64,000 nt of DNA from Acetobacter orleanensis (GTDB taxonomy: Bacteria > Pseudomonadota > Alphaproteobacteria > Acetobacterales > Acetobacteraceae), in assembly GCF_001581005.1 (NCBI RefSeq), contig NZ_LHZV01000067.1, positions 248,001 through 312,000 on the forward strand. The letters are read 5' to 3'. Both the position numbers and the translations under genes were made by a program. Of this stretch, positions 1-9,940 are shown piece after piece (positions within the stretch are counted from its first letter, which is position 1; every line of letters starts with the position of its first letter). The notes beneath the pieces were generated by a model. That model saw nothing but the letters and a program-made list of their open reading frames with translations, was not told where the DNA came from and did no database searches.

Positions 1-1
1 T

Positions 2-1687
2 GGCGGCACCATGACATGGGGCGCACCCCAAAAGTTGGCGCCGTTTGATGCCTCATCACCTTTCCATGGGCTGGATATTCCGGCGGATGTCACCATTTCC
101 CGGCAGGTTCTGGCAAGCCCCGTGGCAGACCTTGCCGCCCATAGCTGGGCGCGTCTGGCCGATGGCACACCCCTCGTCACTCATGCCTCGCTGGGCAAAG
201 GGGATATTATCCTCTTCCATGTCAGCAGCACGGCGGACTGGTCCAGCCTGCCGCTGTCCGGCCTGTTTGTCGCCATGCTGCAACGGCTGACAGACCACGC
301 CAATGGCGTCACCATTCCTGCGGATGATACTCTTCTGGCTCCCGTGCTGACACTGGATGGAGACGGTGTGCTCGGTCCCCCACCACCCGCCGCGCGTGGC
401 CTGAAAGCCAGCGAGTTTGCACACACCGCAGCCTCTCCCGCACACCCTCCGGGCCTGTATGGTCCACGCGCGGCCCGCCGCGCTCTGAACGCCAGCAGTC
501 AGATCAACGCTCTTGCCGCCGCGGCACCAGTCGGCGTTCTGACCAGCCCCAGCGGACGCAGGCCGGACACCGCGCTGGCCCCCTTCCTGCTGTGCGCGGC
601 GGTCGCTCTGCTCCTTCTGGATGGTCTGCTGGTTCTGGCCATGCGGGCTGGATTGTCCCTGCGCGGCCTGAGCAAGCTGCTTTCCGGCAAACAGGGTGTC
701 TCCCTGTTGCTGGCCTGTGTGCTGACGGTTCCGGCTTTCGCTTCCGCACAGACGGAGGGTTTACCACCAGCTTCTGCTCCGGCATCTCCTCCAGCACCTG
801 TTCCGGCCCCTGCTGTGTCTGCCCCGGCCTCTGAGCCTTCCGCTGACCGCGCCGCAGCCCTCCCCCCAGCGACCGCAACTGCGCCAGTCGCTTCGTCTTC
901 TTCGCCGCCCTCTTCTTCAGGCCACCCCGCCCCCGGTGCCAAATCAGTACCCGGCGCGGCGCTGGAAACGCGGCTGGCTTACGTCATCACCGGGCATGAT
1001 GATATTGATACCGTCTCCCGGCAGGGGCTTCAGGGCCTGTCCGACTATACCAACGCCCGCACCTCCGCCATGCTCGGTCATCCGGATGGCGTCAGGCCGG
1101 GGCAGGATGACCTGAGCTACTATCCGCTGCTCTACTGGCCCATCACGCCGGACGCCGCCCCCTCCCCGGCCATGACGGCGGCCCTGACGTCCTTCATGGC
1201 GCACGGCGGTATTCTGCTGATCGACACACAGGGCCAAGATTCCGGCAGTCAGAATTCCGGCAACCAGAGCGAGGCTGGCCCCTATGCGGGGGATGCGCCG
1301 GGCACCCGCTCCGCCCTGCGGCGCGTGACGGCGGGGCTGCCGATTCCACCCCTGATGACCATGACGGACCATCATGTTCTGGCCCATACATTTTATATGT
1401 TGCATGACTTCCCCGGCCGCTATGCGGAACAGCCCGTCTGGGTTGCGCGGGAGGGCGAAGCGGAAAATGATGATGTCAGCCCGGTGATTATTGGTTCCGC
1501 CGACTGGGCGCACGCTTGGGCGGTGGATGAAAACGGGAATACCCCGTTTGCCGTCCTACCGGGGGGCGCGGACCAGCGGCAACTGGCCTATCGGTTCGGC
1601 GTCAACACCATCATTTACGCCCTGACCGGCAACTACAAGGCCGATCAGGTCCATGTGCCCATGTTGCTCAAGCGGCTGGGGGAATAA
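2..1687 (+). CDS. DUF4159-domain membrane protein (5' partial)
   Basis: The frame is already open at the left edge, before the first ATG at 11, so the true start probably lies outside the window. The visible 558 residues hold a soluble N-terminal part, a hydrophobic segment at about residues 188-212 (TALAPFLLCAAVALLLLDG), another at about 229-247, a Pro/Ala/Ser-rich linker to about 320, and a C-terminal domain beginning LAYVITGHDD that matches the DUF4159 type. Proteins of this family usually sit beside MoxR/DUF58/VWA genes and carry a BatA-like N-terminus. The next gene begins 4 bp after the stop and is a VWA-type membrane protein, which supports one operon. The function of the family is not established; a role in envelope stress or cell-surface assembly is inference. 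Confidence 0.75.
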   Translation, partial: GGTMTWGAPQKLAPFDASSPFHGLDIPADVTISRQVLASPVADLAAHSWARLADGTPLVTHASLGKGDIILFHVSSTADWSSLPLSGLFVAMLQRLTDHANGVTIPADDTLLAPVLTLDGDGVLGPPPPAARGLKASEFAHTAASPAHPPGLYGPRAARRALNASSQINALAAAAPVGVLTSPSGRRPDTALAPFLLCAAVALLLLDGLLVLAMRAGLSLRGLSKLLSGKQGVSLLLACVLTVPAFASAQTEGLPPASAPASPPAPVPAPAVSAPASEPSADRAAALPPATATAPVASSSSPPSSSGHPAPGAKSVPGAALETRLAYVITGHDDIDTVSRQGLQGLSDYTNARTSAMLGHPDGVRPGQDDLSYYPLLYWPITPDAAPSPAMTAALTSFMAHGGILLIDTQGQDSGSQNSGNQSEAGPYAGDAPGTRSALRRVTAGLPIPPLMTMTDHHVLAHTFYMLHDFPGRYAEQPVWVAREGEAENDDVSPVIIGSADWAHAWAVDENGNTPFAVLPGGADQRQLAYRFGVNTIIYALTGNYKADQVHVPMLLKRLGE

Positions 1688-1691
1688 CAGC

Positions 1692-3890
1692 ATGCCTCAG
1701 TCTCTTGTCCGCTCCCTTGATTTTGCGCCGCTTGTGCCGGTCTGGCTGCTGGAAACACTGGCCGGTCTGGCCGTGCTCCTGTGCCTCTACGCGCTCCTGC
1801 GGCGCACAAAAGGCGCGTTCTTCCGGCTTGCGGCCCTGCTGTCCGTTCTGGTGTGGCTTGCCGGACCGCAGCGCCTGCATGAAAGCTGGCACAGGCTGCC
1901 AGAAACGGCTTTGCTGCTGGTGGATCAGTCCCCTTCCATGTCCATCGGCCAACGCTCAGCCATTGCCCGGCAGGCCGCCAGCACACTGGCGCAGGCACAC
2001 ACGGAGGGGCTGACACTGCGGACCGTCACCGTCCGGAATTCCGGCCATAACGGCACCCGTCTGTTTGATGCGCTGGATCAGGCCGCCGCCGACGTGCCGC
2101 CCGATCAACTTGCTGGTGCCATCATGCTGACAGATGGTCAGGTGGCCGATATCCCCGCCAGCCTGCCCGAGCGCCTGCGCCCCACAACGCCGGACGGCCA
2201 GCATCTCACCCTGCCCCTGCATGTGCTTCTGCCTGCCAAAGGCGAGGAAAAGGACCGGCAGCTCCGCATCCTTCAGGCGCCGCCCTATGCCATTGTCGGC
2301 CAGCCTGCAAAGCTGCGTATTCAGGTGGATGATGCCGGTCCGGGCACCGCCCCCGGCGCACAGACAGACGTCACCCTGCGCGTCAATGGGGAAGACCCGG
2401 TTGTCATCCCCATCCGCACAGGCACGCCGCAGGATATTTCCCTGCCGGTCCCGCATCCGGGGCAACTGCTGGTCAGCCTCTCCGTCGCACCACTGGAAGG
2501 CGAGGTCTCCCAGCTTAACAACCAGTCTGTCACCCATATTACCGGTATTCGGGACAGGCTGCGCGTGCTGCTGATTTCCGGCACCCCCAATCAGGGCGAG
2601 CGCGTCTGGCGGCGGCTGCTGAAGGCTGACCCCTCGGTTGATCTGATTCACTTCACCATCCTGCGGCCACCGGATAAGGATGACGGTACCCCGCTGTCTG
2701 ATCTGGCTCTGATTGCCTTTCCCGTGCGGGAGCTGTTTCAGGACAAGATCAACCAGTTCGATCTGATCATTCTGGACGGGTTTGAAAACCGGAACATCCT
2801 GCCGCACGCCTATCTGAACAACATCGCCAACTTTGTGCGCAAAGGCGGCGGGCTGTTGCTGACAGGCGGGCCGGAATTTGTCGGCCCCGGCACGTTGCAG
2901 GATACCCCGGTGGGCGACATTCTGCCCGCGCATGTGCCGTCTGAAGGTGGGCTGGTCGAACAGCGTTTCCGCCCGCAACTGACAGCCGAGGGCCGCCGCC
3001 ATCCCGTGACCGCCGCCCTGCCCGGTGCGCCGCCGCCGAACAGTCCTGCGGACACCGCCCTGACCATCCCCGGCCAGTGGGGACCGTGGTACCGCGCCCT
3101 CAAGCCTGACACCACACATGGCCAGACGCTGATGAGCGGGCCGGACAACGCCCCGCTGCTGGTGCTGGACCATGTGGATCAGGGCCGCGTCGCCCTCCTG
3201 CTATCTGACCAGATCTGGCTGTGGTCCCGTGGGGAAGGCGGCGGCGGCCCGCAGGCTGAACTGCTGCGCCGAATTTCCCACTGGCTGATGAAAGAGCCGG
3301 AACTGGAAGAAGAGCAGCTCACCGCCGCCATTGCCGGAGGAGAACTGACCGTCACCCGCCGAAGTGCCGAGACCTCAGCCCGGAAGAGCGTGACTGTCAC
3401 ACCGCCCGGCACACCGTCCGATGGCCCGACTGGCAGTCCTACTGGCGGCCCTTCTCCCAGCCCGTCTGTCAGCCTGCCGCTGCATGCCGCCGCCGATGGG
3501 TCCGGCCTCAGCTTGGGCCGGATGCAGGCGGACAAGCCGGGCATCTGGCAGGTGGATGATGGCACGCACAAAGCCTTTGCCGCTCTGGTCCAGCCAGACC
3601 CACTGGAATTTGCAGACCTCCGGGCGACGGCCAGCCGACTTGCTCCTGTGGTCAACGCGTCAGGCGGTGGCGTGTTCTGGACAGGTGAAAGCAGCACAGC
3701 CCCCGCTGTCCCGGCTCTGCGTCTGACGGACGACAGCACACTGCATGGAGCGGGCTGGATGGGCTTCCCGCATCGGAACGCGCATGTCGTGACAGGTAGA
3801 AGTGCCACACCCCTTCTACCGGCATGGCTGATGCTTGGCCTCTCCCTCTGTCTGCTTTTTGCGGGCTGGTGGCGGGAAGGACGGCGCTGA
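1692..3890 (+). CDS. VWA / glutamine-amidotransferase-like membrane protein
   Basis: 732 residues from the ATG at 1692, which follows a GGGGA Shine-Dalgarno-like stretch and lies 4 bp after the upstream stop; an in-frame ATG at 1653 would overlap the upstream gene and is less likely. Two membrane segments lie near the N-terminus (about residues 15-55), followed by a MIDAS-like DQSPSMS motif typical of von Willebrand A domains. In the middle is a GATase-1-like stretch with a GGGLLLTGG turn. The last 25 residues form another membrane span (AWLMLGLSLCLLFAGWW). A Ser/Thr/Pro/Gly-rich linker lies at about residues 575-595. The architecture matches the second membrane protein of MoxR-DUF58-DUF4159 clusters. 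The role is inferred from context only. Confidence 0.75.
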   Translation: MPQSLVRSLDFAPLVPVWLLETLAGLAVLLCLYALLRRTKGAFFRLAALLSVLVWLAGPQRLHESWHRLPETALLLVDQSPSMSIGQRSAIARQAASTLAQAHTEGLTLRTVTVRNSGHNGTRLFDALDQAAADVPPDQLAGAIMLTDGQVADIPASLPERLRPTTPDGQHLTLPLHVLLPAKGEEKDRQLRILQAPPYAIVGQPAKLRIQVDDAGPGTAPGAQTDVTLRVNGEDPVVIPIRTGTPQDISLPVPHPGQLLVSLSVAPLEGEVSQLNNQSVTHITGIRDRLRVLLISGTPNQGERVWRRLLKADPSVDLIHFTILRPPDKDDGTPLSDLALIAFPVRELFQDKINQFDLIILDGFENRNILPHAYLNNIANFVRKGGGLLLTGGPEFVGPGTLQDTPVGDILPAHVPSEGGLVEQRFRPQLTAEGRRHPVTAALPGAPPPNSPADTALTIPGQWGPWYRALKPDTTHGQTLMSGPDNAPLLVLDHVDQGRVALLLSDQIWLWSRGEGGGGPQAELLRRISHWLMKEPELEEEQLTAAIAGGELTVTRRSAETSARKSVTVTPPGTPSDGPTGSPTGGPSPSPSVSLPLHAAADGSGLSLGRMQADKPGIWQVDDGTHKAFAALVQPDPLEFADLRATASRLAPVVNASGGGVFWTGESSTAPAVPALRLTDDSTLHGAGWMGFPHRNAHVVTGRSATPLLPAWLMLGLSLCLLFAGWWREGRR

Positions 3891-3960
3891 TGAGCGTTTT
3901 TCTTTCCGCCCGCACAGGTGTGTGATAAATAACAAATCAGGTTCCACCTATGGACAGATC

Positions 3961-4569
3961 ATGACCCGTTCCTTCCGCTTTACTCCGGCTGCTCTCATGA
4001 TTGGTGGCAGTCTTTTTCTTGCCTGCGCCACGCCCGTCTGGGCGCAATCCGCCCGCGAGGCGGAAGCACAGGCCGCTGCTGAAGCAGCGGCTCAAAAAGC
4101 GGAAGCCGCCAAGGCCATGAAGCGCGCGGCACCGCCCGCCTCCGTTCCGGGCGCGGAAGCCTCCGATGAGGATGACGGTGAGCATGCCAACACGGATATG
4201 GAGCCTACCGCCGCGCTGTTTGACGCCATCAACCGGGGCAGCCTGCTTGCCGCCAAGGAAGCGGTCAACCGTGGTGCGGACCTGAACCATCGCAATATGC
4301 TGGGTCAGACCCCGCTGGATATGTCGATCGACCTCAACCGGAACCCCATCATCTTCCTGCTCCTGTCCATGCGCGGCAGTGATGACCGCCCGCGCACTGA
4401 TATTGCGACGGAAACCCGTGGAATGGATACGCAAGACGGTGCAGGCCATTTGACGATTGGCGGCTCAGCGGGGCGGCATAAAGGCCAGTCCGCAACCAGC
4501 AGCCGTTATGATATGTCAGGCGGCAAAGCAGCCCCGGAAATTGGCTTCCTCGGGTTTGGCGGAAGCTGA
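3961..4569 (+). CDS. exported ankyrin-repeat-like protein
   Basis: 202 residues from the ATG at 3961; this start places a signal peptide at the N-terminus (hydrophobic core AALMIGGSLFLACATPV, likely cleavage after VWA). Next comes an Ala/Glu/Lys-rich, probably helical segment at about residues 27-52. A region at about 75-140 then reads like one to two ankyrin repeats (ALFDAINRGSLLAAKEAV, GADLNHRNMLGQTPLDMSI). The C-terminus is Gly/Ser-rich and ends FGGS. It starts 70 bp after the VWA-type gene and is followed by a strong terminator, so it is probably the last gene of that unit. It is likely a periplasmic protein-protein interaction module; the partner is unknown. Confidence 0.7.
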   Translation: MTRSFRFTPAALMIGGSLFLACATPVWAQSAREAEAQAAAEAAAQKAEAAKAMKRAAPPASVPGAEASDEDDGEHANTDMEPTAALFDAINRGSLLAAKEAVNRGADLNHRNMLGQTPLDMSIDLNRNPIIFLLLSMRGSDDRPRTDIATETRGMDTQDGAGHLTIGGSAGRHKGQSATSSRYDMSGGKAAPEIGFLGFGGS

Positions 4570-4590
4570 ACACACCCTTTTCAAGCCACG

Positions 4591-4622
4591 AAAAAAGCCG
4601 CCTGTTACGGGCGGCTTTTTTA
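4591..4622 (+). terminator. rho-independent terminator
   Basis: An AAAAAAGCCGCC arm, a short TGTTAC loop and a GGGCGGC arm are followed by six T. It sits 21 bp after the ankyrin-like gene. The A-run on the far side lets it act on both strands. Confidence 0.85.
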
Positions 4623-4653
4623 TGTATGCGGCCTGCTGACATGCGCACCACGC

Positions 4654-4681
4654 AAAAGGGCGGGCCTGCATGGACCCGCCC
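4654..4681 (-). terminator. terminator of the rnhB-ccrM operon
   Basis: Read on the minus strand, GGGCGGG, a 10-nt loop and CCCGCCC are followed by TTTTGCG. It lies 50 bp past the ccrM stop, with no gene in between. Confidence 0.7.
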
Positions 4682-4730
4682 CTCTCCACTCAGACAGTTT
4701 AGCCATGCCGCACTCAAACAGAACGCGCGC

Positions 4731-6481
<1,751 letters not shown>

Positions 6482-6507
6482 GGCCCCTCTTTCCACTCAT
6501 TTTGCAG

Positions 6508-6590
6508 GACTCGGTTAAAATAACCGAGTCGCACAAATTGCGACTCCGTGGAAAGAGGAGAATCACTTTTCACCGGAACGCGCAAGAGTC
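6508..6590 (-). promoter_or_regulatory. GANTC array in the rnhB-ccrM leader
   Basis: Five GANTC sites start at 6508, 6526, 6542, 6560 and 6586, about one per 17 bp against a chance expectation near one per 256. Three of them bound two overlapping perfect inverted repeats: GACTCGGTTA/TAACCGAGTC (6508-6517 and 6521-6530) and GAGTCGCA/TGCGACTC (6526-6533 and 6539-6546). A third inverted repeat, TTTTCACCGG/CCGGTGAAAA (6567-6576 and 6591-6600), has a GANTC in its loop. The likely role is methylation-sensitive control of the methyltransferase operon, as known for Caulobacter ccrM. No clear sigma70 promoter could be placed. Confidence 0.65.
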
Positions 6591-6607
6591 CCGGTGAAAA
6601 TGATTTT

Positions 6608-6913
6608 TCAGGAACGCTTGGAGCGCGGGAACACCAGCCAGCCAATCAGCACACCCACGAACGACACAATACCCAGTGAAAGCAAGGGCTTATCCCGCAC
6701 GAAGGTCACGGCTTTTTCCACCACGCCCTCACCTTCCTCATACAGATCAGCAAATTCCTGCTGCGCCATACCGGAGAACTGATCGAACTTTCCTTCGGCC
6801 TGTAACCCCAGATCGCCCGTCAGGCCGCCGGCTGCGTCTTTCAGGCGGCCTTTGGCTTCATCGGCAACACCTTCGAGTTTCGTACCGAGGTTTTTGAGTT
6901 TATCGTCAGCCAT
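6608..6913 (-). CDS. CsbD-like stress protein with C-terminal membrane anchor
   Basis: 101 residues. The ATG at 6913 has a perfect AAGGAG site 7 bp upstream. The N-terminal two thirds resemble CsbD/YjbJ small stress proteins (repeated KLEG, DEAKGRLKDAAGGLTGD, LQAEGKFDQ), a charged helical type. Unlike classical CsbD, the C-terminus carries a membrane segment (LLSLGIVSFVGVLIGWLVF, about residues 77-95) and a basic tail, as in ElaB/YqjD-type proteins. It is probably inner-membrane attached and general-stress related. It lies 126 bp upstream of rnhB on the same strand and diverges from the MFS gene across 114 bp. Confidence 0.75.
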   Translation of the reverse strand: MADDKLKNLGTKLEGVADEAKGRLKDAAGGLTGDLGLQAEGKFDQFSGMAQQEFADLYEEGEGVVEKAVTFVRDKPLLSLGIVSFVGVLIGWLVFPRSKRS

Positions 6914-7027
6914 AAACTTTCTCCTTTTTTAGACCGCTCCGGATAATCGTTCGTTCGGTCGCTATAAAATAGCGTTTGAACACGGTCTTCTGTTGCATCA
7001 GACCGCAAAAACACGTCTCTGACTAGC

Positions 7028-8422
7028 ATGCCGTTCATCAGCCGCCCTCACCTGATCGCCCTGATTGTCGCCTCCATGTTCTTTATGGAACAACTGGATG
7101 GCACCATTCTTGCCACGGCTCTTCCCTCCATCGCGCACAGTCTGAACGTGGATACAATCTCCACGTCCGTGGCGCTGACCTCCTACATCATAGGGCTGGC
7201 CATCTTTATTCCCGCCTCTGGCGCGCTGGCGGACAGGCTGGGCAGCCGCACGGTGCTGACCGGCGCCATCCTCATGTTCATGACGTGTTCAATTCTGTGC
7301 GCGACCTCTACCAGCCTGATTTTTCTGGCTTGTATGCGTACTTTGCAGGGCATTGGCGGGGCTTTGATGGTGCCGGTGGGGCGTCTGGTGGTGTTGCGCG
7401 GCACCGCGCGGGAGGATTTGGTGCGCACCATGACGTGGATGATGCTGCCAGCAACCCTCGGCCCGCTGATGGGGCCTGTAGTGGGTGGTTTTATCACCAC
7501 CTACCTTTCGTGGCGGTGGAATTTCTACCTCAATATTCCCGTAGGGCTTGTGGGGCTGCTGCTCACCCGCCGCTTTATTCCCAACACGCGCGCGCCCAAC
7601 CCACCACGGTTTGACCTGCGCGGCATGGTGCTGGCTGGCGGCGGACTGGCCATTCTCTCAATAGCGGCGGAACTGTTCAGCCACGGTGAAGGTGGCGGTG
7701 TTCTTGTGCTGGGCATGCTGGTGGGTGGCAGCAGCATGATGGGGCTTTACGGCCTGCATGCGCACCATACGGACACCCCCTTGCTGGACTTCAGCCTGTT
7801 CAGGGTACCGACCTTCGCCATTTCCGTACTGGGGGGTGCTGCCTCCCGTGTCGCCGTGGGGTCCCTGCCGTTTCTGTTTCCAACATTTCTGCAAATGGGT
7901 GCGGGCCTTAACGCGGCGCAAAGCGGGGCCGTGACATTTATTGCGCCGCTCGGGGCCATCGCCATGCGCCCCTTCGTACCCGCAACACTGGCGCGCTGGG
8001 GGTTCCGGCGGGTGCTGATGGCGAACGGATTTTCCGCAGCCATTCTCTTCGCGCTGATTGCCGGATTTCACAAAGGTCAGCCGCTCTGGACGCTGTCTCT
8101 CATTCTTTTTGTAGCCGGAATGGCGCAGGCAACGCAGTTTTCAGCCTATAACACCATTGCCTATGCGGATATTTCCAAGCAGCGCATGAGTGCGGCCACC
8201 AGCCTCTACTCCACCCTGCAACAGCTTATGCTCTCGGTTGGCATCTGCACCGCCGCGGGCACCCTCACCCTTACCCATATCCTGCGCCAACATGCCGCAC
8301 CGACCCTGCATGATTTCTCGACCGCCTTTCTGGTCACCGGGGGGATTTCCATGCTGGCCGTACCGGCAGCAGCCTGCCTCTCTCCACAGGCGGGCGCCAG
8401 CATGAGCGGCAACAAAACCTGA
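7028..8422 (+). CDS. MFS transporter, DHA2 (EmrB/QacA-type) drug exporter
   Basis: 464 residues, almost entirely hydrophobic helices, consistent with 12-14 membrane spans. Near the N-terminus, MEQLDGTILATALPSIA matches the DHA2 family motif (L-D-x-T-I-x-x-x-A-L-P). A loop motif GALADRLGSRTV follows between spans 2 and 3. Such proteins export drugs, dyes or organic acids using the proton gradient. No EmrA-like partner adjoins it, so it probably works as a single-component pump; the RND operon downstream is separated by 270 bp with no clear terminator. The substrate cannot be read from sequence. No strong ribosome site precedes the ATG. Confidence 0.85.
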   Translation: MPFISRPHLIALIVASMFFMEQLDGTILATALPSIAHSLNVDTISTSVALTSYIIGLAIFIPASGALADRLGSRTVLTGAILMFMTCSILCATSTSLIFLACMRTLQGIGGALMVPVGRLVVLRGTAREDLVRTMTWMMLPATLGPLMGPVVGGFITTYLSWRWNFYLNIPVGLVGLLLTRRFIPNTRAPNPPRFDLRGMVLAGGGLAILSIAAELFSHGEGGGVLVLGMLVGGSSMMGLYGLHAHHTDTPLLDFSLFRVPTFAISVLGGAASRVAVGSLPFLFPTFLQMGAGLNAAQSGAVTFIAPLGAIAMRPFVPATLARWGFRRVLMANGFSAAILFALIAGFHKGQPLWTLSLILFVAGMAQATQFSAYNTIAYADISKQRMSAATSLYSTLQQLMLSVGICTAAGTLTLTHILRQHAAPTLHDFSTAFLVTGGISMLAVPAAACLSPQAGASMSGNKT

Positions 8423-8692
8423 CACCGGCTCCAACAGATTAAAAATTATATTAAACTTACGGGGAACAGAGTTTTTGATCCGTAATAACCTTGGATAGAG
8501 CCGTTGCCCCGTGTAAACTTGGAGCTTCTTCTCTGTTACAACAGAAGCCCTGTTTCCGGCCGTTGGTTTCTTTTGCGGATTGAAATTGAACGGTCTGAAA
8601 AAGCTGCTACTGTCCTCATTTGTTACCCGCAGGGCTGCCTTGCAGCTCTTGCTGTCCACTCTCTTTGTCAGGTGAAACGAGCCGCGCGCCCT

Positions 8693-9940
8693 ATGGATGA
8701 TCAGACCACGGACACACGATCCGATTCACCCTCGCCCCCCCGCACATCCAACCGGAAAAAACGTCTTATCTGGAGCGGCGTCGCGCTCGCAGGCGTTTGT
8801 GTGCTGGCCTTTGCCTTTCTGCGGCCGCATCACGCCACAAAAACGGGCAGGCATGCGGGTAACCACGCCGCAGCGGACAGCAATGGCGCCCAGCCCGTTG
8901 CCGTGCAGATCGTAAAAACCGGCACCATGCCAGTTGTGCTGACAGAACTTGGTACGGTTGTGCCGATCACCAACGTCACGGTGCAGACCCGCGTTGAAGG
9001 CTACCTGATGCAGGTGCTCTTTACGGAAGGACAGCACGTCCACGCCGGAGACCTTCTGGCCGTAATCGACCCCCGCCCGTATGAAGTACAGCTTGCCCAG
9101 TATGAAGGCCAGCTTGAGCGGGACAAGGCCCAGCTTGCGCAGGCGCGCGTGGATAACGCCCGGTATCAGCGCCTGATCAAACAGGATAGTATTGACGCCA
9201 AGACAGCGCGGGATCAGGAATTTCTGGTCCAGCAGTATGAAGGCACCGTCAAGTCCGATCAGGCTCTGGTGGACAACCAGAAACTCCAGTTGATTTACTG
9301 CCACATCACGGCACCAGTTGACGGACGCATTGGTATCCGCGCCGTGGATAAGGGAAACTACGTCACCGCCGGTCAGTCTGGCGGCCTTGCCGTGCTGACA
9401 CAGATGCAGCCAATCTCCGTGATTTTCACCCTGCCGCAGGACCAGCTTCCGCAGGTAGCCGAACAGCTCCGCACCAAAGGCTCCCTGAAGGTTCAGGCGT
9501 GGGATAGCTCAAACAGCACCAAAATCGCGGAGGGCACCGTCAGCGCGCTGGACAGCCAGATTGATACGGCCACCGGCACCGTGCGCCTGCGTGCGATCTA
9601 CCCCAATCAGGACGAGCATCTGTTCCCCAACCAGTTCGTCAATGCGCGTCTGCTGGTGAAGGATCTGGATGATGTCATTCTGGTGCCCTCCACCTCTCTC
9701 CAGACTGGCCCCTCCGGCCAGTTTGTCTATGTGGTCAAGGCCGACAACACGGTAGAAGTACGTCAGGTTAATATCGGCATTTCCGATGGCACCAACACCG
9801 TGGTGAAAACCGGCCTGAAAGCCGGAGACCGCGTGGTGACAGACGGGGTGGACCATCTGCGCGCGGGCAGCAAGGTCACCATTCCTGACATCAAGGCCGC
9901 AGAGACCGCTCCTGCTCCTGCCGGTACGCCTGCCCAGTGA
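8693..9940 (+). CDS. mdtA: RND efflux periplasmic adaptor, MdtA-like
   Basis: 415 residues from the ATG at 8693; a GTG at 8672 is an alternative start. An N-terminal membrane anchor ([19 protein letters not shown]) precedes a membrane-fusion-protein fold: a lipoyl half-motif ([33 protein letters not shown], here split for description around EGYLMQV and [12 protein letters not shown]), an alpha-helical hairpin at about residues 140-190, the second lipoyl half ([13 protein letters not shown]), and a beta-barrel/membrane-proximal end ([13 protein letters not shown]). It links the inner-membrane pump to the outer-membrane factor. Its stop overlaps the GTG start of the next pump gene (GTGA), so the four genes form one operon. 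The 270 bp upstream hold no gene and probably the promoter. Confidence 0.92.
   Translation: MDDQTTDTRSDSPSPPRTSNRKKRLIWSGVALAGVCVLAFAFLRPHHATKTGRHAGNHAAADSNGAQPVAVQIVKTGTMPVVLTELGTVVPITNVTVQTRVEGYLMQVLFTEGQHVHAGDLLAVIDPRPYEVQLAQYEGQLERDKAQLAQARVDNARYQRLIKQDSIDAKTARDQEFLVQQYEGTVKSDQALVDNQKLQLIYCHITAPVDGRIGIRAVDKGNYVTAGQSGGLAVLTQMQPISVIFTLPQDQLPQVAEQLRTKGSLKVQAWDSSNSTKIAEGTVSALDSQIDTATGTVRLRAIYPNQDEHLFPNQFVNARLLVKDLDDVILVPSTSLQTGPSGQFVYVVKADNTVEVRQVNIGISDGTNTVVKTGLKAGDRVVTDGVDHLRAGSKVTIPDIKAAETAPAPAGTPAQ

Noticed and set aside
6567-6600. Terminator for the CsbD-like gene
   Set aside because: The inverted repeat TTTTCACCGG/CCGGTGAAAA begins with T and ends with A on both strands, so neither direction gives a stem followed by a U-tract.
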